Below the pieces are notes generated by a model. That model did not search any database. It worked only from the letters and a program-made list of their open reading frames with translations, and was not told the DNA's origin. This document shows, one piece after another, positions 46,088 to 52,189 of a stretch of 52,189 bases of DNA. The DNA lies in contig JBBAEU010000017.1 in the NCBI GenBank assembly GCA_041655765.1, positions 1 to 52,189 on the forward strand, in the 5' to 3' direction. How positions within the stretch are numbered: position 1 is the stretch's first letter; each line of letters begins with the position of its first letter. Source of the DNA: Brumimicrobium sp041655765 (lineage in GTDB: Bacteria; Bacteroidota; Bacteroidia; Flavobacteriales_D; Crocinitomicaceae). The position numbers and the translations under genes are program-made.

Positions 46088-47254
46088 TTAATATTCGAAA
46101 GTTCCAAACTCCGATTTGATTGTCAATTTTTTAGTATCACTACTTTCGACTTTCCCTATAATTTGAGCATCAACATTAAAGGATTTTGAAATTTCTATGA
46201 TTGAATTTGCAATATCTTCGGGTACGTATAACTCCATTCTATGCCCCATATTAAAAACCTTATACATTTCTTTCCAATCTGTTTTAGACTCTTCTTGGAT
46301 AATCTTAAATAAAGGTGGGATTTGAAATAAATTATCTTTAATAATGTGTAAGTCATCAATAAAATGAAGAATTTTGGTTTGTGCACCGCCACTGCAATGA
46401 ATCATGCCGTGAACTTCAGAACGGTGTTTGTCTAGAATTTGTTTGATAATCGGCGCATACGTTCTTGTTGGTGAAAGCACAAGTTTTCCAGCGTTTACTG
46501 GACTGTTATCAACTTTATCTGTTAATTTATAATTTCCACTGTAAATAAGTTCGCTTGGAATGTTCGGGTCATAACTTTCAGGATATTTTTCTGCTAAATA
46601 TTTATTAAACACATCGTGGCGTGCAGAAGTCAATCCGTTAGACCCCATCCCTCCGTTATATTCTTTTTCGTATGTTGCTTGACCAAAAGAAGCCAGACCA
46701 ACGATTACATCGCCTGCTTGAATATGAGCATTGTCGATAACATCCTCTTTTTTCATTCGACAAACAACAGTGGAATCAACAATAATTGTGCGAACCAAAT
46801 CACCCACATCAGCCGTTTCTCCACCAGTTCCATAAATCCCAATTCCCATTTCCCGCAATTCTGTCATCAGTTCTTCAGAACCATTGATGAGTGCAGCGAT
46901 TACTTCTCCAGACACAAGGTTTTTATTTCTTCCAATTGTTGAAGACACAAGTATGTTTTCTGTTGCTCCAACACAAAGTAAATCATCAACATTCATGATA
47001 AGGGCGTCTTGAGCGATTCCTTTCCATACAGAAATGTCGTCTGTTTCTTTCCAATACATATACGCCAAAGAAGATTTTGTTCCAGCTCCATCAGCGTGCA
47101 TAACAACACAATGATTATCGCTTCCCGCTAAGAAGTCTGGCACTATTTTACAAAAAGCCTTTGGATACAACCCTTTACTTATGCTTTTTATAGCATTGTG
47201 TACATCTTCTTTACCAGCGGAAACACCTCTTAAATTATAGCGATTATCAGACAT
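46088..47254 (-). CDS. purM: Phosphoribosylformylglycinamidine cyclo-ligase (AIR synthase)
   Basis: A 388-residue purine enzyme of the PurM/ThiL fold. Motifs: GVSAGKEDVHNAIKS, MHADGAGTKSSLAYMYWKET, GIAQDALIMNVDDLLCVGA and TGGETADVGDLVRT. The body is longer than the E. coli form (~345), as in Bacteroidota relatives. It forms AIR from FGAM with ATP. A TATCTTTG box sits upstream and purM probably leads purM-prfA. Confidence 0.9.
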   Translation of the reverse strand: MSDNRYNLRGVSAGKEDVHNAIKSISKGLYPKAFCKIVPDFLAGSDNHCVVMHADGAGTKSSLAYMYWKETDDISVWKGIAQDALIMNVDDLLCVGATENILVSSTIGRNKNLVSGEVIAALINGSEELMTELREMGIGIYGTGGETADVGDLVRTIIVDSTVVCRMKKEDVIDNAHIQAGDVIVGLASFGQATYEKEYNGGMGSNGLTSARHDVFNKYLAEKYPESYDPNIPSELIYSGNYKLTDKVDNSPVNAGKLVLSPTRTYAPIIKQILDKHRSEVHGMIHCSGGAQTKILHFIDDLHIIKDNLFQIPPLFKIIQEESKTDWKEMYKVFNMGHRMELYVPEDIANSIIEISKSFNVDAQIIGKVESSDTKKLTIKSEFGTFEY

Positions 47255-47278
47255 TTGTCAATGTTAAAAGTTAATCTG

Positions 47279-47286
47279 CAAAGATA
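47279..47286 (-). promoter_or_regulatory. -7 box TATCTTTG for purM
   Basis: On the minus strand TATCTTTG lies 24 bases before the purM ATG. The -33 region is T-rich with no clear TTG. Confidence 0.5.
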
Positions 47287-47337
47287 AGAAAAAAACGTTA
47301 TATCTAAAAAAAGAAAACTGAATGTTTCATGGTGGTG

Positions 47338-47784
47338 TTATGCTTTCCAGGGCAAAATCTGGCTATTTTCCAAAATTGGTTGTTCTAAATTTTTATTTTG
47401 TTGAATAATTTGCATGATTTTGTTTAAATGTTCCGATTTTGAGTTTCGTTTTAGATGAAATCCTATAATTTGTCGAAAAGGCATTGGATGTAAGATTCTT
47501 TTTAGATTATCTTGGTTTACATTTAAAACGCTGCTTGCATATTGAGGAACAAGCGTATAACCGCCTTCTTGTTCGGCCATTCTAACCAATACGTTTAAGT
47601 TTCCTCCTTCATATTTCCAATCTTTTTCTAAGCCCTCATCCAATTGACAAAATTGAATCATTTGTGTTCGTAAGCAATTATCTTCTCCCAATAACCAAGG
47701 GTTTAATCCCTTTAATTGTTTCAGTGAGATGGTTGTTTCTTCTATTTCAGATGTGTAGTAATTAATATAAAGTAAAAAGGTCAT
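47338..47784 (-). pseudogene. Truncated OxyR/LysR-type regulator fragment, copy 1
   Basis: The 148-codon open frame contains only the C-terminal half of a LysR-type effector domain: SLKQLKGLNPWLLGEDNCLR, VRMAEQEGGYTLVPQYASSV, LHPMPFRQIIGFHLKRNSKS. These align with the E. coli OxyR region GEKLLMLEDGHCLRDQ and GSGITLLPAL. The N-terminal DNA-binding HTH and the first effector subdomain are missing. The apparent start ATGACC lies inside a terminator stem, so the ORF is probably an untranslated remnant. The second copy is identical in all 447 bases. Confidence 0.7.
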
Positions 47785-47806
47785 CTCAATTCTGAAATGA
47801 CCTTTT
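47775..47806 (-). terminator. Terminator after ELW-repeat gene, copy 1
   Basis: AAAAGGTCATCTCA and TGAAATGACCTTTT form a 14-base stem with one mismatch and a four-base loop. On the minus strand it ends in a run of T. It lies 22 bases beyond the repeat-gene stop and overlaps the apparent start of the LysR-type fragment. Confidence 0.75.
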
Positions 47807-47828
47807 CAAGTATATAAGATATCAATGC

Positions 47829-49418
47829 TTATTGTTTAATAATCTTGACTTGACTTCCTGTGCTACTTTCTTTGATAAAGTATATTCCTGAATTTAATTC
47901 AGAAAGGTGAACTTTATTTTGTGTGTTATTAACTTCAAATGATTTAACTTCTTTTCCTGTTACATCAAAGATTGAAAACTGTCCTTTTATATCTGTATCT
48001 ATAGTTAAAACACCTGTTGTTGGATTAGGGTAAACTTTAAAATTTACGTTTTTAGCGTGTTTTTCTATTGAACTAAAGTCTGGAGTAGTGAGTTTGTACA
48101 ATTCATCTCCAACACTAGTGTAATTTGCATTGAAATATAGAGCGTTATCAAAGACAATAAATCCAGAGAAACTTGCAAATGGGTCTGAATTAGGAGATAT
48201 ATCTGGTGCAATTTTATGTGTTCCAACCTCTGTCCCATCAGTTACCCAAAGTTCTCTTCCATTGGTATCGTCATTTGCTACAAAATAAAGTTTTCCATTA
48301 TATTCTGTAAAGCCATATGGGGAAGAATTTCCTGTCGGGTTGATATCTTTTATCATCTGCGTTCCAGTAGTTGTCCCATCAGTTACCCATAGTTCATATC
48401 CATTTGTTCCGTCAGTAGCTTGAAAATATAGTTTTCCATTTAATTCTGTAAGGCTATATGGGTAAGAACCTCCTGTCGGGTTGATATCTTTTATCATCTG
48501 CGTTCCAGTAGTTGTCCCATCAGTTACCCAAAGTTCTACTCCATTGACTCCGTCACTAGCTCCGAAATATAGTTTTCCATTATATTCTATAAAGCTATAA
48601 GGATCAGAATTTCCTGTCGGGTTTATATCTTTTATCATTTGTGTTCCAGCAGTTGTCCCGTCAGTTACCCATAGTTCAAATCCATTTGTTCCGTCACTAG
48701 CTCCAAAATATAGTTTTCCATTTAATTCTGTAAAGCCATATGGGTAAGAACCTCCTGTCGGGTTGATATCTTTTATCATTTGTGTTCCAGCAGTTGTCCC
48801 ATCAGTTACCCATAGTTCATATTCATTTGTTCCGTCACTAGCTTGAAAATATAGTTTTCCATTTAATTCTGTAAAGCCATATGGTTCAGAATCTGCTGTC
48901 GGGTAGATATCTTTTAACATCTGTGTTCCAGTAGTTGTCCCATCAGTTACCCATAGTTCATATCCATTTGTTCCGTCAGTAGCTTCAAAATATAGTTTTC
49001 CATTATATTCTGTAAAGCCATCTGGGTAAGAATTTCCTGTCGGGTTGATATCTTTTATCATTTGTGTTCCAGCAGTAGTTCCATCAGTTACCCAAAGTTC
49101 ATATCCATTTGTTCCGTCACTAGCTTCAAAATATAGTTTTCCATTTAATTCTGTAAGGCTATTTGGATTAGAATTTCCTGTCGGGTTGATATCTTTTATC
49201 ATTTGTGTTCCAGCAGTAGTTCCATCAGTTACCCAAAGTTCATATCCATTTGTTCCGTCATAGGCTTGAAAATATAATTTTCCATTAAGTAGAGCTTGTT
49301 GAGAAGGATTAGAACCTCCAGTAGGGTTGATATCTTTCACTAATTCAAATGTGAATTGTGAAAAGGAGCAAAAAGAAAATAAAGCTATTGCTCCTAAAAG
49401 TGTGGTTTTTTTTATCAT
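47829..49418 (-). CDS. ELWxxDGT-repeat secreted protein with T9SS type A tail, copy 1
   Basis: A 529-residue protein with a signal peptide (MIKKTTLLGAIALFSFCSFSQ). Eight repeats of 47 residues follow, each close to KDINPTG-x-S-x-P-x-TELNGKLYF-x-A-DGTNGYELWVTDGTTAGTQMI, matching the ELWxxDGT (propeller-like) family. The C-terminal ~75 residues are a type A sorting domain (FKVYPNPTTGVLTIDTD to KIIKQ). It is probably exported by the T9SS and may bind surfaces or glycans. The repeats mainly read DGTTAGT or DGTTTGT, unlike copy 2. Confidence 0.88.
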   Translation of the reverse strand: MIKKTTLLGAIALFSFCSFSQFTFELVKDINPTGGSNPSQQALLNGKLYFQAYDGTNGYELWVTDGTTAGTQMIKDINPTGNSNPNSLTELNGKLYFEASDGTNGYELWVTDGTTAGTQMIKDINPTGNSYPDGFTEYNGKLYFEATDGTNGYELWVTDGTTTGTQMLKDIYPTADSEPYGFTELNGKLYFQASDGTNEYELWVTDGTTAGTQMIKDINPTGGSYPYGFTELNGKLYFGASDGTNGFELWVTDGTTAGTQMIKDINPTGNSDPYSFIEYNGKLYFGASDGVNGVELWVTDGTTTGTQMIKDINPTGGSYPYSLTELNGKLYFQATDGTNGYELWVTDGTTTGTQMIKDINPTGNSSPYGFTEYNGKLYFVANDDTNGRELWVTDGTEVGTHKIAPDISPNSDPFASFSGFIVFDNALYFNANYTSVGDELYKLTTPDFSSIEKHAKNVNFKVYPNPTTGVLTIDTDIKGQFSIFDVTGKEVKSFEVNNTQNKVHLSELNSGIYFIKESSTGSQVKIIKQ

Positions 49419-49442
49419 ACTTTTCGTTTTTTTATTTGGCTA

Positions 49443-49450
49443 CGAAGATA
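49443..49450 (-). promoter_or_regulatory. Variant -7 box TATCTTCG, copy 1
   Basis: The position equivalent to TATCTTTG in copy 2 reads TATCTTCG here, one change in the conserved TTTG. It may weaken expression of copy 1. It lies about 24 bases before the ATG. Confidence 0.5.
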
Positions 49451-49469
49451 AAATTTTATAGGATATTGT

Positions 49470-49491
49470 TTATTAGGGAAAACCCTAATAA
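49470..49491. promoter_or_regulatory. Inverted repeat upstream of copy 1 promoter
   Basis: TTATTAGGG-N4-CCCTAATAA, perfect nine-base arms around AAAA. It sits about 20-40 bases upstream of the -7 box, where an activator or repressor could bind. The same core is in copy 2. Confidence 0.55.
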
Positions 49492-49501
49492 TTAACTGAC
49501 C

Positions 49502-49948
49502 TTATGCTTTCCAGGGCAAAATCTGGCTATTTTCCAAAATTGGTTGTTCTAAATTTTTATTTTGTTGAATAATTTGCATGATTTTGTTTAAATGTTCCGA
49601 TTTTGAGTTTCGTTTTAGATGAAATCCTATAATTTGTCGAAAAGGCATTGGATGTAAGATTCTTTTTAGATTATCTTGGTTTACATTTAAAACGCTGCTT
49701 GCATATTGAGGAACAAGCGTATAACCGCCTTCTTGTTCGGCCATTCTAACCAATACGTTTAAGTTTCCTCCTTCATATTTCCAATCTTTTTCTAAGCCCT
49801 CATCCAATTGACAAAATTGAATCATTTGTGTTCGTAAGCAATTATCTTCTCCCAATAACCAAGGGTTTAATCCCTTTAATTGTTTCAGTGAGATGGTTGT
49901 TTCTTCTATTTCAGATGTGTAGTAATTAATATAAAGTAAAAAGGTCAT
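49502..49948 (-). pseudogene. Truncated OxyR/LysR-type regulator fragment, copy 2
   Basis: Nucleotide-identical to the copy at 47338-47784, including the truncation and the overlap with the terminator. It lacks the DNA-binding domain. Identity without any silent changes means recent duplication or gene conversion. Confidence 0.7.
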
Positions 49949-49970
49949 CTCAATTCTGAAATGACCTTTT
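49939..49970 (-). terminator. Terminator after ELW-repeat gene, copy 2
   Basis: The same hairpin as in copy 1 (14-base stem, one mismatch), 22 bases beyond the stop of the second repeat gene. Confidence 0.75.
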
Positions 49971-49992
49971 CAAGTATATAAGATATCAATGC

Positions 49993-51582
49993 TTATTGTT
50001 TAATAATCTTGACTTGACTTCCTGTGCTACTTTCTTTGATAAAGTATATTCCTGAATTTAATTCAGAAAGGTGAACTTTATTTTGTGTGTTATTAACTTC
50101 AAATGATTTAACTTCTTTTCCTGTTACATCAAAGATTGAAAACTGTCCTTTTATATCTGTATCTATAGTTAAAACACCTGTTGTTGGATTAGGGTAAACT
50201 TTAAAATTTACGTTTTTAGCGTGTTTTTCTATTGAACTAAAGTCTGGAGTAGTGAGTTTGTACAATTCTTTTCCAACACTAGTGTAATTTGCATCGAAAT
50301 ATAGAGCGTTATCAAAGACAATAAATCCAGAGAAATTTGTAAATGGGTCTGAATTAGGAGATATATCTGGTGCAATTTTATGTGTTCCAACCTCTGTCCC
50401 ATCAGTTACCCAAAGTTCTCTTCCATTGGTACCGTCATTTGCTACAAAATAAAGTTTTCCATTATATTCTGTAAAGCCATATGGGGAAGAACCTCCTGTC
50501 GGGTTGATATCTTTTATCATCTGCGTTCCAGTAGTTGTCCCATCAGTTACCCATAGTTCATATTCATTTGTTCCGTCATAGGCTTGAAAATATAGTTTTC
50601 CATTTAATTCTGTAAAGCCATCTGGGTAAGAACTTCCCGTGGGGTCTATATCTTTTACCATGTGCGTTCCAGCAGATGTTCCATCAGTTGCCCAAAGTTC
50701 TAGTCCATTGGTTCCGTCACTAGCTTGAAAATATAGTTTTCCATTTAATTCTGTAAGGCTATATGGGTAAGAATCTCCTGTCGGGTTGATATCTTTTATC
50801 ATTTGTGTTCCAGCAGATGTTCCATCAGTTACCCAAAGTTCATATCCATTTGTTCCGTCACTAGCTCCAAAATATAGTTTTCCATTTAATTCTGTAAAGC
50901 CATATGGGTAAGAATCTGCTGTCGGGTTGATATCTTTTATCATCTGTGTTCCAGCAGATGTTCCATCAGTTACCCAAAGTTCATATCCATTTGTTCCGTC
51001 ACTAGCTTCAAAATATAGTTTTCCATTTAATTCTGTAAATGCATAAGGTGCAGAACCTCCTGTCGGGTTGATATCTTTTATCATTTGTGTTCCAGCAGAT
51101 GTTCCATCAGTTACCCAAAGTTCATATCCATTTGTTCCGTCACTAGCTCCAAAATATAGTTTTCCATTATATTCTGTAAAGCCATATGGGTAAGAATCTG
51201 CTGTCGGGTTGATATCTTTTATCATCTGTGTTCCAGCAGATGTTCCATCAGTTACCCAAAGTTCTACTCCATTGGTTCCGTCACTAGCTTCAAAATATAG
51301 TTTTCCATTTAATTCTGTAAATGCATAAGGTGCAGAACCTCCTGTCGGGTTGATATCTTTTATCATTTGTGTTCCAGCAGATGTTCCATCAGTTACCCAA
51401 AGTTCTACTCCATTTGTTCCGTCACTAGCTACAAAATAAAGTTTTCCATTTAATTCTGTAAGGCTATTTGGATTAGAATTTCCTGTCGGGTTGATATCTT
51501 TCACTAATTCAAATGTGAATTGTGAAAAGGAGTAAAAAGAAAATAAAGCTATTGCTCCTAAAAGTGTGGTTTTTTTTATCAT
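49993..51582 (-). CDS. ELWxxDGT-repeat secreted protein with T9SS type A tail, copy 2
   Basis: A 529-residue paralog of copy 1 with the same signal peptide (one C-to-Y change), eight 47-residue repeats and an identical type A sorting domain at its end. The first six repeats read DGTSAGT (with one ELWATDGTSAGTHMV), whereas the seventh and eighth read DGTTTGT and DGTEVGT as in copy 1. This gene-specific repeat type suggests local homogenisation. It has an exact TATCTTTG box upstream, so it may be the better expressed copy. Confidence 0.88.
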   Translation of the reverse strand: MIKKTTLLGAIALFSFYSFSQFTFELVKDINPTGNSNPNSLTELNGKLYFVASDGTNGVELWVTDGTSAGTQMIKDINPTGGSAPYAFTELNGKLYFEASDGTNGVELWVTDGTSAGTQMIKDINPTADSYPYGFTEYNGKLYFGASDGTNGYELWVTDGTSAGTQMIKDINPTGGSAPYAFTELNGKLYFEASDGTNGYELWVTDGTSAGTQMIKDINPTADSYPYGFTELNGKLYFGASDGTNGYELWVTDGTSAGTQMIKDINPTGDSYPYSLTELNGKLYFQASDGTNGLELWATDGTSAGTHMVKDIDPTGSSYPDGFTELNGKLYFQAYDGTNEYELWVTDGTTTGTQMIKDINPTGGSSPYGFTEYNGKLYFVANDGTNGRELWVTDGTEVGTHKIAPDISPNSDPFTNFSGFIVFDNALYFDANYTSVGKELYKLTTPDFSSIEKHAKNVNFKVYPNPTTGVLTIDTDIKGQFSIFDVTGKEVKSFEVNNTQNKVHLSELNSGIYFIKESSTGSQVKIIKQ

Positions 51583-51606
51583 ATTTTTCGTTTTTTTATT
51601 TGGCTA

Positions 51607-51614
51607 CAAAGATA
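51607..51614 (-). promoter_or_regulatory. -7 box TATCTTTG, copy 2
   Basis: On the minus strand an exact TAnnTTTG match about 24 bases before the ATG of the second repeat gene. The aligned box of copy 1 has one substitution. Confidence 0.6.
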
Positions 51615-51635
51615 AGTCTTTAAAGAATATTATTG

Positions 51636-51653
51636 ATTAGGGAAAACCCTAAT
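51636..51653. promoter_or_regulatory. Inverted repeat upstream of copy 2 promoter
   Basis: ATTAGGG-N4-CCCTAAT, perfect seven-base arms around AAAA, matching the core of the copy 1 repeat. It lies just upstream of the -7 box, and on the other strand just before the ORF at 51660. Confidence 0.55.
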
Positions 51654-51659
51654 AATTAG

Positions 51660-51962
51660 ATGTTTAAGTCTGAATTTATTCAAGACAAACATGAAGGAAT
51701 CGTAGTGCCTGCAAACAATACAGAATACCTTGTGGAGGGAATAAAAGAATCACTTCGCACAAAAACCATCCAATTGGAAGATTCACTTTATGGGTGGATA
51801 GATTTTGCTAAAGCGCTTGTTGAATTTGGAAAAAAAGGTATAAATAGGTTGGTTGAAGTATTGAGTAATGATGTGTACGAAGTAAATGGGAAGACAACTT
51901 TTAAAAAGCGGGAAATCATGATGAAATCCCGCTTTTTAAAAGTTTTATCTGATTTTAAATAG
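51660..51962 (+). CDS. Unrecognised 100-residue ORF, possibly a truncated gene tail
   Basis: The ORF (MFKSEFIQDKHEGIVVPANN...) has a stretch EGIVVPANNTEYLVEGIKESL that resembles the end of a glycosyltransferase GT-B domain, but I cannot confirm this. It sits in the same place between repeat genes as the LysR-type fragments, on the opposite strand. Its last ~20 codons run through a perfect inverted repeat. It may be another truncated gene caught in the array rather than a working gene. Confidence 0.35.
   Translation: MFKSEFIQDKHEGIVVPANNTEYLVEGIKESLRTKTIQLEDSLYGWIDFAKALVEFGKKGINRLVEVLSNDVYEVNGKTTFKKREIMMKSRFLKVLSDFK
51896..51944. terminator. Perfect 18-base inverted repeat, terminator of the third ELW gene
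   Basis: AACTTTTAAAAAGCGGGA at 51896-51913 pairs perfectly with its complement at 51927-51944 across a 13-base loop. It lies 28 bases beyond the stop of the third repeat gene on the minus strand and overlaps the 3' part of the ORF at 51660, so it probably serves the former. Confidence 0.7.
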
Positions 51963-51972
51963 ATATCAATGC

Positions 51973-52189
51973 TTATTGTTTGATAATTTTAATTTGACTT
52001 CCTGTGCTACTTTCTTTGATAAAGTATATTCCTGAGTTTAGCTCAGAAAGGTGAACTTTATTTTGTGTGTTATTGATTTCAAATGATTTAACTTCTTTTC
52101 CTGTTACATCAAAGATTGAAAACTGTCCTTTTATATCTGTATCTATAGTTAAAACACCTGTTGTTGGATTAGGGTAAACTTTAAAATTT
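51973..52189 (-). CDS. Third ELW-array protein, C-terminal part (window edge)
   Basis: The frame reading leftward to the stop at 51973 encodes a type A sorting domain nearly the same as copies 1 and 2 (YPNPTTGVLTI to IKIIKQ), but with some substitutions (for example QIKIIKQ for QVKIIKQ). The gene continues beyond the window, so its ELW repeats are not seen; their presence is inferred from the matching tail and position. Confidence 0.7.
   Translation of the reverse strand, partial: NFKVYPNPTTGVLTIDTDIKGQFSIFDVTGKEVKSFEINNTQNKVHLSELNSGIYFIKESSTGSQIKIIKQ

Larger units (their letters stand above)
47338..49501 (-). repeat. Tandem unit 1 (2164 bp) of the ELW-repeat protein array
   Basis: The unit contains a truncated LysR-type ORF, a terminator, an ELWxxDGT-repeat gene, a promoter and an inverted repeat. 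It is repeated at 49502. The first 767 bases (47338-48104) are identical to the second copy by my reading; differences begin at 48105, inside the coding region. Its left edge begins exactly at the stop codon of the LysR-type fragment; sequence beyond that is unlike the second copy. Confidence 0.85.
49502..51660 (-). repeat. Tandem unit 2 of the ELW-repeat protein array
   Basis: The second copy of the unit at 47338, offset by 2164 bases. LysR-type fragment, terminator and coding 3' end are identical; the ELW-repeat region and upstream region differ. Similarity ends just after AATAATTA near 51658. A different ORF replaces the LysR-type fragment on the next boundary. Confidence 0.85.

Noticed and set aside
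49045..49263. Repetitive plus-strand ORF across the ELW repeats
   Set aside because: An antisense shadow created by the 141-bp periodicity of the ELW gene.
47338..51660. Reading the array as a CRISPR-like or tandem-satellite structure
   Set aside because: The repeats are long, coding and inside two protein genes; there are no short direct repeats with unique spacers and no cas genes.

Overview
The window is chromosomal DNA of a Bacteroidota bacterium, most likely a flavobacterium-like member of Flavobacteriales. The evidence is: AT-rich sequence; TAnnTTTG -7 promoter boxes (TATCTTTG, TAAATTTG, TACATTTG) in place of sigma70 -10 boxes; few Shine-Dalgarno sequences; a fused lpxC-fabZ gene; a PorX-type response regulator; and several secreted proteins ending in type IX secretion (T9SS) sorting domains of both classes (type A YPNP-type tails and the gliding-motility/CHU_C type B tail). 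No species can be named from the sequence alone.

Layout. 1-760: tRNA-Asp, its terminator, short iterated repeats and decayed transposase remnants. 760-6714: a NarL/LuxR response regulator, Mpl (murein recycling), TruA, and a coupled pair of outer-membrane proteins (a PorV-like barrel and an HhH-plus-barrel protein). 6715-8100: tRNA-Pro and tRNA-Arg followed by a decayed strip with an IS30-type remnant. 8102-15917: a large T9SS type B surface protein, PrfC, BirA and a PIG-L family deacetylase. 15918-19350: an accessory strip holding a broken AlbA_2-type ATP-binding gene, a DNA-binding-like fragment, an intact Fic gene with a duplicated upstream module, and tRNA-Lys. 19356-31963: an Fsr-like MFS exporter, a roughly 2000-residue alpha-2-macroglobulin-like protein, a GH18/CUB T9SS protein, a thioredoxin-like protein and a dicarboxylate symporter.

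32140-47254 is conserved housekeeping. One leftward run is HD hydrolase-lpxD-lpxC/fabZ-lpxA-rlmD (lipid A initiation). Rightward are porX-tsaE-ald and an unknown membrane-anchored protein. Leftward again are pssA, a YiiX-like lipoprotein, pyrF, prfA and purM. These supply envelope lipids, translation termination and nucleotide synthesis.

47338-52189 is the most unusual part. It is a tandem array of ELWxxDGT-repeat T9SS proteins (two complete, a third running off the window). Two copies of a 2164-bp unit each contain an identical truncated OxyR/LysR-type fragment, a terminator, the repeat protein, a TAnnTTTG-type promoter and an upstream inverted repeat. The repeats within each gene look homogenised separately while the flanks are identical, which suggests continuing recombination in a surface-protein locus. 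PorX, the secreted cargo proteins and this array together point to a cell with an active T9SS and a changing exported surface. I found no CRISPR array, toxin-antitoxin pair, restriction system or prophage, and I do not claim a proven new system.
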